From a bacterium (GTDB taxonomy: Bacteria; Planctomycetota; B15-G4; JADJEK01), in NCBI GenBank assembly GCA_030428825.1, contig JAUIEL010000117.1, forward strand, positions 1 to 12,764: a stretch of 12,764 bases of DNA, given 5' to 3'. A program made the position numbers and the translations under genes. How positions within the stretch are numbered: position 1 is the first letter of the stretch; the number at the start of each line of letters is the position of its first letter. Under the pieces are notes generated by a model that was given only the letters and a program-made list of their open reading frames with translations, searched no databases and was not told the DNA's origin. Of this stretch, positions 1 to 6,666 are shown in pieces.

Positions 1-1
1 C

Positions 2-805
2 GCGTGCGGCGGGGCGGACGGCGCCGTCCGCTTCCACGACGGCGCGACCGGCGCGCCGACCCGCGCGTGGGAGGGACACCATCGCCGCGCGATCACCGCC
101 ATCGCCTGGATCGAAGGCGTGGTCGTCTCCGGAGACGCGGCGGGGACGGTCGTCGCGGCGGACGCCGAGGACGGGACGGCGACGTGGACGCGGTCGCTCG
201 GCCGGGAGGTCGTCGCCGTCGCGGTCCGCGCCGCGCCGGGCGAGGTCCTGGCGGTCGGCCGCGACGGGCGGCGAGTGCGCTGGGGACTCGTCGACGGCGC
301 GCTCCTCGCGGAGAGGCCGCCGTCGCCGTACCCGGTGCTCGCGTTCGATCGGGACCCGTCGGACGGCGCGGTCGCGTGGGCCGCCGCCGGCGGGAACGTC
401 CGGGCGTGGGACGCGTGGAGCGACGAACGGGTCGGGCGCGCGCAGACCGACGCCACGCACCGGGTCGACGCGCTCGCGGTCGACGCGACGCGCGGCCTCG
501 CGGCGCTCGCCCGCCGCGACGGGACGATCGAGATCCGTGACCTCCGCGGCGGCGGCCCGCGCGCCGCCTGGACCGAGGAGCGGCCGGTCACCGCGCTCGC
601 GTTCTCGACCGACGGCCTCGTGCTGTTCGCCGGCGGGACGGACGGGGCGGTGCGGCTGTTCGACGCCCGGAACGGGCGATCGCTCGGCGAGCGGAAGGCG
701 GCGGGCGACCAGATCGCGGTGCTCCGGTGCGCCCCCGACGGCGAGACGCTCTACGGCGGCGGCCGCCGCGGCGTCCTCCATCTCCTGCGGCGGGGCGCGC
801 CGTGA
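2..805 (+). CDS. WD40-repeat beta-propeller protein, C-terminal part (5' end outside window)
   Basis: The frame is open from the window edge and gives 267 residues, so the true start lies upstream. I see about seven degenerate WD40-like blades. Each ends in a 'G..DG.V..(W/F)D...G' strand, for example GADGAVRFHDGATG at the start, GGNVRAWDAW in the middle and GGTDGAVRLFDARNG near the end. Such propellers are protein-interaction scaffolds; no catalytic residue is expected or seen. Internal ATG starts exist, but the repeat pattern continues upstream of them, so the gene is called as truncated by the window. The stop TGA (803-805) overlaps the GTG start of the next gene, so the two are very likely translationally coupled. 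The partner or process served cannot be read from this fragment. WD40 assignment is fairly sure; function is unknown. Confidence 0.8.
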   Translation, partial: ACGGADGAVRFHDGATGAPTRAWEGHHRRAITAIAWIEGVVVSGDAAGTVVAADAEDGTATWTRSLGREVVAVAVRAAPGEVLAVGRDGRRVRWGLVDGALLAERPPSPYPVLAFDRDPSDGAVAWAAAGGNVRAWDAWSDERVGRAQTDATHRVDALAVDATRGLAALARRDGTIEIRDLRGGGPRAAWTEERPVTALAFSTDGLVLFAGGTDGAVRLFDARNGRSLGERKAAGDQIAVLRCAPDGETLYGGGRRGVLHLLRRGAP

Positions 806-1395
806 CCCCCGGGGAGCTGGTTCGACTCGTCGTCGCCGCGGCGTTGCTCGCCCTCGCCGTCGTCGACGCCAGGGGCCGCCGCGCGGCGCTCCGCCCGATC
901 CCGGTCGCCGGGGCCCCGATCGACGCCCCGCCCGTCGCACCGGCTTCGGCCGCGCCGCCGCCGATCACCGGAGCGGGGACCGCGGAGTCTCCGGCCGTGG
1001 TGCCGCTCGCCCGGTTCGCCTTCCCCGCGTACGACCCGGCCCCGCTCCGCGTCGACGGGACGCCCCTCGTCGCCGCGGCGTTCCCGGCGCCGCTGCCGGC
1101 CCTCGACGGGAAGCGCGTGCGGCTGACCGGGTATCCGCTCGTCCTCGACGCGGAGGGAGGTACGGTCCGATCGCTCCTCGTGACGCGATACCCGCCGGGC
1201 TGCTGCTTCGGCCCGCTCCCGGTCCTCGACGAATGGGTCGCGGTCTCGCTCGAGACGCCGTCCGACGCCGCGGAGTGGGTCGGCGACCGGCCCGTCACGG
1301 TGACCGGGACGCTCGAGGTCGGCGAGCGGATCGGCCGGGGTGGGGACGTCGAGAGCCTCTATCGCCTTCGGGGCGCCCGCCGGTCGGCGCGCTGA
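802..1395 (+). CDS. Membrane-anchored protein with GCCFG motif (DUF3299-like)
   Basis: This 197-residue protein starts at GTG, overlapping the upstream stop by 4 nt (GTGA), which makes it the second gene of an operon with the WD40 protein. Longer in-frame starts lie inside the WD40 gene and are less likely. Residues 6-22 form a hydrophobic N-terminal segment (uncleaved anchor or signal). A Pro/Ala-rich linker runs over about 32-66, and a compact domain covers about 70-190. That domain contains 'RVRLTGYPL' (105-113), 'LLVTRYPPGCCFG' (125-137) and 'VTVTGTLEVG' (165-174). The layout of a G-Y-hydrophobic strand, then a GCCFG segment, then a 'V.V.G.L.VG' strand recalls DUF3299-type domains. The adjacent Cys134-Cys135 could bind metal or form a disulfide. 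Family assignment is from memory of the motif and only moderate; the biochemical role is unknown. Confidence 0.7.
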   Translation: MTPGELVRLVVAAALLALAVVDARGRRAALRPIPVAGAPIDAPPVAPASAAPPPITGAGTAESPAVVPLARFAFPAYDPAPLRVDGTPLVAAAFPAPLPALDGKRVRLTGYPLVLDAEGGTVRSLLVTRYPPGCCFGPLPVLDEWVAVSLETPSDAAEWVGDRPVTVTGTLEVGERIGRGGDVESLYRLRGARRSAR

Positions 1396-1439
1396 AGCCG
1401 GGGCCGGCGGGGAGGGAGGCCCGCGCCGTCCGGCGTCGC

Positions 1440-1445
1440 TATCAT
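1440..1445 (+). promoter_or_regulatory. Possible -10 element for the DUF454 gene
   Basis: TATCAT lies 9 nt before the ATG at 1455 in an otherwise GC-dominated 59-nt gap. No Shine-Dalgarno sequence is visible between them and no convincing -35 lies upstream. Taken at face value the transcript would start within a few bases of the ATG, so the gene may be leaderless. This is a weak call based on one hexamer. Confidence 0.3.
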
Positions 1446-1454
1446 CCGCGGACG

Positions 1455-1871
1455 ATGCGATTCCTGCTCGTCCTCCTCGGGCACGCCTCCGTGGCGGTCG
1501 GCGTGGTCGGCGTCTTCGTCCCGCTCCTCCCGACGACCCCGTTCCTCCTCCTCGCGGCGGCCCTCTACGCGCGCGGGTCCGAGCCGCTCCACGAGCGCCT
1601 GCTCGCCCACCCTCGCCTCGGGCCCCCGGTCCGCGCCTGGCTGGAGCACGGCGTCGTCGGCCGCCGGGCGAAGGGGATCAGCGTCGCGCTGATCACGCTG
1701 TCGGTCTCGTACCCCGTCCTGTTCCGCGAGTTCTCCCCGGTCCTGAAGGGGGTCGCGGTCGCGACGGGCGCGGCGGTGATCGTGTTCCTCCTCACCCGCC
1801 CCTCGTCGCCCCGCCCCGCGGCGGGCGCCCCGGCCGAGAGGACCGAGACCACGCCGCCCGGCGCGCCCTGA
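1455..1871 (+). CDS. ybaN: YbaN/DUF454 family inner-membrane protein
   Basis: The 138-residue protein has the DUF454 signature: a first membrane segment (about 3-22) running into 'PLLPTTPFLLLAA' (23-35), then a short amphipathic part with 'HPRLGPPVRAWLEHGVV' (52-68). Further membrane segments lie near 75-90 and 98-113. Its size matches the roughly 120-130 residue family, with an extra Pro/Ala-rich tail after 116 that is probably cytoplasmic and disordered. The molecular function of DUF454 proteins is unknown to me. The ATG at 1455 is chosen because the family's hydrophobic N-terminus starts there; the same frame is open much further upstream but only as a shadow of the previous genes. No clear ribosome binding site is present. 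Its stop codon overlaps a degenerate Fur-like inverted repeat at 1869-1883. Confidence 0.85.
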   Translation: MRFLLVLLGHASVAVGVVGVFVPLLPTTPFLLLAAALYARGSEPLHERLLAHPRLGPPVRAWLEHGVVGRRAKGISVALITLSVSYPVLFREFSPVLKGVAVATGAAVIVFLLTRPSSPRPAAGAPAERTETTPPGAP

Positions 1872-1883
1872 GAGTCGTTCTCG
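1869..1883. promoter_or_regulatory. Degenerate second Fur-like operator (weak)
   Basis: TGAGAGTCGTTCTCG differs from the operator at 8511-8525 at three of 15 positions and keeps the 7-1-7 layout. Its centre (1876) is 54 bp, about five helical turns, upstream of the centre of the better operator at 1923-1937, which would place two bound dimers on the same face of DNA. It also contains the stop codon of the DUF454 gene, so part of the match may be accidental. Confidence 0.35.
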
Positions 1884-1922
1884 GGAATCTGCTCGCGCCC
1901 GCACCCGGTCTTCGATAGAAAA

Positions 1923-1937
1923 TGCGACTCATTCTCA
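1923..1937 (+). promoter_or_regulatory. Fur-type operator upstream of the Kelch/PQQ gene
   Basis: TGCGACTCATTCTCA matches the 7-1-7 Fur inverted repeat TGAGAATCATTCTCA found at 8511-8525 at 13 of 15 positions, with the right arm perfect. The AT-rich run GATAGAAAATG just before it (1914-1924) could provide a -10 (TAGAAA, 1916-1921), though I see no good -35. An operator over or just after the -10 would repress when Fur is metal-loaded. It stands 50 nt before the signal-peptide ATG at 1988. Fur itself is not in the window, and another Fur-family regulator could be the reader. Confidence 0.7.
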
Positions 1938-1987
1938 ACACTGAGGCGCCGACGGAGCCGCTCCGCCGCGCGACCGGGAATCCGAAG

Positions 1988-4900
1988 ATGCACCCTCGAT
2001 CCTCACGCCTCCTGCTCTCCGCCCTCGCCGTCGCCCTCGCCTCCATCGGGCCCGCCGCCGCCCGCCACGAGCCCGCCCCCGCCGCCGAGCCGAGCTTCGA
2101 CGGCGGCGCGCGCGTCGGCGACCCGGCCGGACTCCTCCCGCTCGCGGTGACCAGCTTCGGCGCCGCGACGCTCGACGGCTCGGCCTACGTGCTCGGCGGC
2201 TACACCGGACGCCCCCACGACTACCGGACGCGGTTCCAGTCGCGCGCGTTCTGGCGGATCAACCTGCGCGACCCGTCCGACGTCGAGCTCCTCCCGAACG
2301 ACCTCCGCGTCCAGTCGGTCGCCCTCGTCGCCGATCGCGGGACGCTGGTGCGCGCGGGCGGGATGACGATCGTCGACGACGTCACGCGCTCGACCGACGC
2401 CTGCGCCCGGTTCGACCCGGCGACCGGCGAGTGGACCGCGTTCCCCGCCCTGCCGCGCCCCCGTTCGTCGCACGAGGCGGCGGTGATCGGTCGGACGCTC
2501 TACCTCGCCGGGGGCTGGGATCTCGACGGCGACGGCGGCGCGGCGCACTGGCACGACGACGTGCTGGCGATCGACCTCGACGCTCCGGACGCCGGTTGGC
2601 GGAGCCTCCCCCAGCCGTTCCGGCGCCGCGCCCTCGCGGTCGCCGAGGCCGACGGCCGACTCGTCGTGCTCGGCGGCATGACGTCGGACCGCCAGATCTC
2701 CTCGCGGGTCGACGTGCTCGACCCCGCGACCGGAACGTGGTCGGCCGGCCCCGACTTCCCCGGCCCGGGCTTCGGCGTCGCGGCGGTCGGGGTCGACGGC
2801 AAGGTCGTCGCCAGCGGCATGGACGGCGTGGTGCACGCGTGGGCCCCGGGCGAGACGGAGTGGCGGGCGGTCGCGACGCTCGTCTTCCCGCGGTTCTTCC
2901 ATCAGCTCGTCCCGAGCTCGTCGACGGAGGTCTGCGCGATCGGCGGGATCGGCCGCGAGGTCCGGCCCCGACACCTCGAGCGGGTCCCGTTCGGCCCGGC
3001 GACGCCTCGTCCGGCCGAGGTCCGCCGGTTCGTCGTCCCGACCGCGGACCCGACGCCCGGGCGGTCGGGGGCGCTGCTCCTCGGCCACGAGCTCCTGCTG
3101 TTCGGGAAGCGCGCGACCCGCGTCGATCTCCGGACGCTCGCCGTGTCGGAGGTCGAGGCCCCGCCCCGCGGCCGCGCCCCGTTCCGCACCTGGACCTCGT
3201 CCGGCGGCCGGAACGCGTACGGCGTCCGTGACGGCGGAACGACCCTCCTCCGGCTCGATCCGGAGGCCGGCACCTGGAGCGAGGCGGCCACCCTCCCGCA
3301 GTCGTTCGGAGCGTGCGGGTGGCACCTCGACGGCCGCGAGCTCTGGGCGTTCGGCGGCACGGACCCGGCGACGCGTCGGGCCGGCGTCGCCGTCCGCCGC
3401 GCGAACGTCGTCCGGCCGGAGGCCGGGTTCGAGGACGCGGGGATCGTCCTCCCCCGCCCGCGGAGCGACTTCGCCGTCGGCGCGCTCGACGGTCGCGTCT
3501 ACCTCGCCGGCGGCCTCGACGCGGACGGCGCCCCGACCGACTCCGTCGACGTCCTCGACCTCGGCGCGCTCACCTGGAGCGAGGCCCCGCGCACGCCGCG
3601 CCCGCGGACCGGCGGACGTCTCGTCCCGCTCGGCGGCCGGCTCGTGCTCGTCGGCGGGAGCGAGGCGGACGCCGCGGGAGACCTCGTCCCGTCCGGCGCC
3701 GTCCGATCGTTCGCGGCCGGCGCGGACGCGTGGACCCCGTTCCTCGACGAGCTCGAGGTCGCCGGGGACGACGCGCACGCCTTCCCGTACCGCGGCCACC
3801 TCCTCGTGGCGGCCCCCGACCCGGACGGCGAAGCGGCGCGGATCCTCCTCGTGCGGCCGCCGGTGGAGCGTCCCGACGTGGAGCGGCGCGCGACGGCGCG
3901 GTCGCCCGGGGACCGCTGGTCGGAGTTCCGCGGCGGCGCCGGCGGACGATCGGCCGCGACCGGCCTCCCGACCGATTGGTCGGACGAGCGCGGCGTCGCC
4001 TGGAGCGTCGACCTCCCGGGGACGGGCCAGTCGAGCCCCGTGATCGACGACGGCCGAGTCGTGGTGACGTCGGTCGACGGCGCGGAGAAGGAGCGCCTGA
4101 TCGTGTCGTGTCTCGACGCGAACGACGGCGCGCTCGTCTGGCGCCGGACGCTCGACGCGTCGCTCCGCATCCCGCTCTCCGACATGGTCTCGCAGGCCGC
4201 GCCGACGCCCGCCGTCGACGGCCGGGAGGTCTTCGCGTTCTTCGAGAGCGGCGACCTCGTCGCGCTCGACCCGGACGGCGAGGTCCGCTGGCGGCGGGCG
4301 CTGGCCGAGGAATACGGGCCGTTCGTCGGCAACCACGGGCTCGGCGGGAGCGTGGCGCTCACCGACGACGGCGTCGTGGTCCTCGTCGACCACGACGGCC
4401 CGAGCTACCTCCTCTGCGTCGACCGGGCGACCGGCGAGAACCGGTGGAAGGTCGACCGCTCGCCGCGGATCTCCTGGACGACGCCGGTGGTCACGCGCGG
4501 CGAGGGCGGCGAGGAGATCGTCGTCAGCTCCGCCGGCTCGGTCGAGGGGTTCGACGCGGCGACCGGCCGGCGCCGGTGGGCCCTGGAGGGCGTCGAGGGG
4601 AACACGATCCCGTCCCCCACCGTCCTCGGCGACCTCGTCGTCGTCGGCGCCTCGTCCGGCGACGGCACGCTCGCGTTCCTCCGGCCGAGCGGCGACGACC
4701 CGCGCCCGCGGATCGTCTGGCGCGCGCCCCGGACCGTCGGTTGCGGGTTCGGTTCGCCCCTCGTGCTCGACCGGCACGTGCTGCTCGTCAACAAGAGCGG
4801 CGTCCTCGTCTGCCTGTCGCGCGACGCCGGCCGCGTCCTCTGGAAGCACCGCCTGCCGTCCGCGACGTGGGCCTCCCCGATCGCCGCGGACGGGCGGGTC

Positions 4901-5110
4901 TGGCTGTTCGGCGCCGAGGGGGAGACGACGGTGGCGACGATCGACGACGCCGGGCCGGGGCTCGTCGCGGAGAGCCGACTCGCGGTCGACGGCAAGGTCG
5001 TCGGCGTCGCGGCCGTCGACGGCGCCTTCTACGTGCGCGAGCCGGGCCGCCTCCGCTGTCTCCGGGCGGCGCCGAGCGCCCGGGACGAGACGGCGACGGC
5101 AGGAGACTGA
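1988..5110 (+). CDS. Secreted Kelch-repeat / PQQ-like double beta-propeller protein
   Basis: This is a 1,040-residue exported protein. Residues 1-25 are a signal peptide (basic start, hydrophobic core, GPAAA before the likely cut). Kelch-type blades follow, with 'DG.(L/V)Y(V/L).GG' strands near 60-74, 166-175, 222-232 and 302-321, then a second set near 359-375, 440-458, 492-510 and 540-556. From about 642 a PQQ-like propeller begins at 'DRWSEFRGGAGG' and runs to about 1025. Its blades include 'SSPVIDDGRVVV', 'TPAVDGREVFAFF', 'SWTTPVV' and 'FGSPLVLDRHVLLVNKSGVLVCL'. No haem-binding CXXCH motif is seen, so it need not be a PQQ dehydrogenase; PQQ_2-type domains are often non-catalytic. An in-frame ATG at 1922 is rejected as the main start because it lies at the edge of the Fur-type operator and would bury the signal peptide behind 22 charged residues. 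Role unknown; probably periplasmic or cell-surface and expressed under metal starvation. Confidence 0.85.
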   Translation: MHPRSSRLLLSALAVALASIGPAAARHEPAPAAEPSFDGGARVGDPAGLLPLAVTSFGAATLDGSAYVLGGYTGRPHDYRTRFQSRAFWRINLRDPSDVELLPNDLRVQSVALVADRGTLVRAGGMTIVDDVTRSTDACARFDPATGEWTAFPALPRPRSSHEAAVIGRTLYLAGGWDLDGDGGAAHWHDDVLAIDLDAPDAGWRSLPQPFRRRALAVAEADGRLVVLGGMTSDRQISSRVDVLDPATGTWSAGPDFPGPGFGVAAVGVDGKVVASGMDGVVHAWAPGETEWRAVATLVFPRFFHQLVPSSSTEVCAIGGIGREVRPRHLERVPFGPATPRPAEVRRFVVPTADPTPGRSGALLLGHELLLFGKRATRVDLRTLAVSEVEAPPRGRAPFRTWTSSGGRNAYGVRDGGTTLLRLDPEAGTWSEAATLPQSFGACGWHLDGRELWAFGGTDPATRRAGVAVRRANVVRPEAGFEDAGIVLPRPRSDFAVGALDGRVYLAGGLDADGAPTDSVDVLDLGALTWSEAPRTPRPRTGGRLVPLGGRLVLVGGSEADAAGDLVPSGAVRSFAAGADAWTPFLDELEVAGDDAHAFPYRGHLLVAAPDPDGEAARILLVRPPVERPDVERRATARSPGDRWSEFRGGAGGRSAATGLPTDWSDERGVAWSVDLPGTGQSSPVIDDGRVVVTSVDGAEKERLIVSCLDANDGALVWRRTLDASLRIPLSDMVSQAAPTPAVDGREVFAFFESGDLVALDPDGEVRWRRALAEEYGPFVGNHGLGGSVALTDDGVVVLVDHDGPSYLLCVDRATGENRWKVDRSPRISWTTPVVTRGEGGEEIVVSSAGSVEGFDAATGRRRWALEGVEGNTIPSPTVLGDLVVVGASSGDGTLAFLRPSGDDPRPRIVWRAPRTVGCGFGSPLVLDRHVLLVNKSGVLVCLSRDAGRVLWKHRLPSATWASPIAADGRVWLFGAEGETTVATIDDAGPGLVAESRLAVDGKVVGVAAVDGAFYVREPGRLRCLRAAPSARDETATAGD

Positions 5111-5155
5111 TCCTCCACCCATCGCGGAGCCGCCGTTCTCCGCCGCCGGAGACGG

Positions 5156-5194
5156 GGTCGGCGCCGGGGACCTCTCGAGTCCACGGCGCCGACC
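5156..5194. terminator. Bidirectional hairpin between convergent genes
   Basis: An 11-bp perfect stem (GGTCGGCGCCG at 5156-5166 with CGGCGCCGACC at 5184-5194) continues into an inner 4-bp stem (GGAC 5168-5171 with GTCC 5179-5182). It sits in the 105-nt gap between the converging Kelch/PQQ and cysteine-rich genes, where a shared terminator is expected. Neither side has a strong T-run, so termination may be weak or factor-assisted. Confidence 0.6.
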
Positions 5195-5215
5195 GGCTGC
5201 TCGACGACGTCGCGC

Positions 5216-6460
5216 TCAGGGCGTGGTCATGAAGATCACGCGGTCGGTCGTGCGGATCGATCCGATCAGCGGGAACGTGTACGGCCCCGCGAGCGGCACG
5301 GTCCAGTTGTCCGCGAGGTCGGTGAAGACGGAGAGCGCGACCGGATGGAGCACCGGGTACCCCTTCGCCGTGGTCGAGCCGTAGTAGAACTCGAAGAAGT
5401 CGCCCGGCCCGCACGAGTCGTGGGTCCGGAAGAGCCCCTCGTTCACCCACGCCGCCTCCTGCCCCGGGTACGACGCCATCGTCGACCAGGTCCCGATGCT
5501 CGTCTGGACCATGTGGAACGTGGAGAGGATGTTCGGGAAGCCGATCGTCTGCGACGCGAAGCTGCTCGGGAGCCCCGTCGCGTCCGGGCACGTGCCGACG
5601 CCGGTGACGACCGAGAGCGTCTGCTGCGTCGGCACCGGCGAGAGCGGGCAGAGGCAGCCGGCGGCGATCGGCGCGATCGCGCCCTGACCCAGCCGCTCGT
5701 TCGTGGTGCAGACCGGCGCCAGCGGGTTCTGCAGGTTCCGGATCGCGCCGTCGACGTTCACGCCGCCGGGAGCGGGGAGGTTCATCGGGACGAACGGGTT
5801 GGCGTTCGTGTGCGGCGCGACGACCGCCATCGACAGGTCGGGGAGCGCGACGCCCGGGAAGTCGGAGATTCCCGGGCGGTGCTGGAGGAAGTCGCAACCG
5901 GTCCAGAGGACGAGCGAGTTCTCGAATCCGGCGCCCGCGTTGCAGCGGCGCGCGTAGTCGACGTAGCCGTAGAAGAACGTGCTCGGGTACGCCGCGAGCG
6001 GCGCGTAGCAGGTCGGCGGCGTCCCCGGCGTGACGACGTGCGTCAGGTCCGCCTTCGCGACCATCCGCCAGACCTGGTACTGGACGTTGTTCGGGCCGAC
6101 CTCGCCCCAGGTCCGCGTGTAGTTCAGCACCGCCTTGCCGATCAGCAGGAGCACACCGCTCGGGACGTGGGTGACGCGGACGTCGCTGACGTACTCCGAG
6201 CAGACGGTCTGGACCGGCGGCGAGAACTCGACCTTGATCTCCTCCTTCTGGTTCGGGTCGCATCCCTTCCAGCAGACGCCGAGCCCCGGGAGCGCGATCC
6301 CCGGGAACTGCGGCAGGTTCGCCTGCGTCGGTTGCCAACATTGTCCGTTCGAGAGGTTGTCGTCGCCGAAGCAGAGCTGCGCCTCGGCGCGCGGCGCGAG
6401 GGCCGCGCCGGCGACGAGCGTCGCGGCCGCGGCGAGGGTGACGAGGGTCCGGTGCGTCAT
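5216..6460 (-). CDS. Cysteine-rich secreted protein of unknown function
   Basis: The protein has 414 residues with a clear signal peptide (1-27, ending AEA before Gln28). I do not recognise a characterised family. The mature part has 13 cysteines (30, 41, 63, 67, 87, 151, 173, 189, 251, 269, 271, 291, 350). Several are in close pairs such as CWKGC (63-67) and CLC (269-271), suggesting disulfides in an extracytoplasmic protein. A nonapeptide recurs: FPGIALPGL (52-60) and FPGVALPDL (201-209). Aromatic-rich segments such as FFEFYYG (355-361) suggest a beta-rich fold. The ATG is supported by GGAG (complement of 6469-6472) 8 nt upstream and by the signal peptide. A hairpin (6487-6522) lies in its leader, and tandem hairpins separate it from the BNR gene upstream, so it probably has its own promoter. 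No Fur-type operator is visible before it. Confidence 0.8.
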   Translation of the reverse strand: MTHRTLVTLAAAATLVAGAALAPRAEAQLCFGDDNLSNGQCWQPTQANLPQFPGIALPGLGVCWKGCDPNQKEEIKVEFSPPVQTVCSEYVSDVRVTHVPSGVLLLIGKAVLNYTRTWGEVGPNNVQYQVWRMVAKADLTHVVTPGTPPTCYAPLAAYPSTFFYGYVDYARRCNAGAGFENSLVLWTGCDFLQHRPGISDFPGVALPDLSMAVVAPHTNANPFVPMNLPAPGGVNVDGAIRNLQNPLAPVCTTNERLGQGAIAPIAAGCLCPLSPVPTQQTLSVVTGVGTCPDATGLPSSFASQTIGFPNILSTFHMVQTSIGTWSTMASYPGQEAAWVNEGLFRTHDSCGPGDFFEFYYGSTTAKGYPVLHPVALSVFTDLADNWTVPLAGPYTFPLIGSIRTTDRVIFMTTP

Positions 6461-6486
6461 GGGAGCGTCTCCAATGTTCCTGGATC

Positions 6487-6522
6487 GGAGACCCGCGGGA
6501 GCGGGCCGTTCGCCCGGTCTCC
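6487..6522. repeat. Inverted repeat in the leader of the cysteine-rich protein gene
   Basis: GGAGACC (6487-6493) pairs with GGTCTCC (6516-6522). Inside, GGGC (6503-6506) can pair with GCCC (6512-6515). It lies 27 nt upstream of the start codon at 6460, in the presumed 5' leader or promoter. It could be a third transcription-blocking hairpin after the BNR gene or a leader structure; the sequence does not decide. Confidence 0.35.
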
Positions 6523-6548
6523 ATCACCCGGCGTGCCGAACGCGAAAC

Positions 6549-6583
6549 GCCCGCGGAACCGGCGATCGCGCCGGTCCGCGGGC
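6549..6583 (-). terminator. Second of two tandem terminator-like hairpins after the BNR gene
   Basis: An 8-bp stem (GCCCGCGG 6549-6556 with CCGCGGGC 6576-6583) continues, after one bulged A, into a 7-bp stem (ACCGGCG 6558-6564 with CGCCGGT 6569-6575) and a 4-nt loop. On the minus strand it is followed by GTTTCG, a short T-run like that after the neighbouring hairpin at 6603-6638. Confidence 0.55.
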
Positions 6584-6602
6584 GGGTCGAATCGAAACGC
6601 CC

Positions 6603-6638
6603 GCCGCGGAACGAAGCGGAGGTGCCTCGTTCCGCGGC
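6603..6638 (-). terminator. First of two tandem terminator-like hairpins after the BNR gene
   Basis: A perfect 12-bp stem (GCCGCGGAACGA 6603-6614 with TCGTTCCGCGGC 6627-6638) closes a 12-nt loop, 28 nt past the BNR stop codon. On the minus strand it is followed within a few bases by GCGTTTCG. The poor T-run is usual for GC-rich genomes, so intrinsic termination is plausible but not certain. Confidence 0.6.
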
Positions 6639-6666
6639 GACCGGGCGCTCGAGAGCGCTTGGGGCC

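Noticed and set aside
1922..1987. Extended N-terminus of the Kelch/PQQ protein from ATG 1922
   Set aside because: This ATG lies at the edge of the Fur-type operator, has no ribosome binding site, and would hide the signal peptide. The coincidence with the 8526 ATG is kept as a finding rather than as the main start.
2003..5122. A 1,039-codon open frame on the minus strand opposite the Kelch/PQQ gene
   Set aside because: It is rich in Arg, Ala, Glu and Asp without domains, as expected for an antisense shadow in very GC-rich DNA. The plus-strand frame has a signal peptide and recognisable propeller repeats.
5496..5957. Small plus-strand open frames with ATG starts inside the cysteine-rich gene
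   Set aside because: They lie antisense to a well-supported secreted protein, have no ribosome binding site I can see and no recognisable domain.
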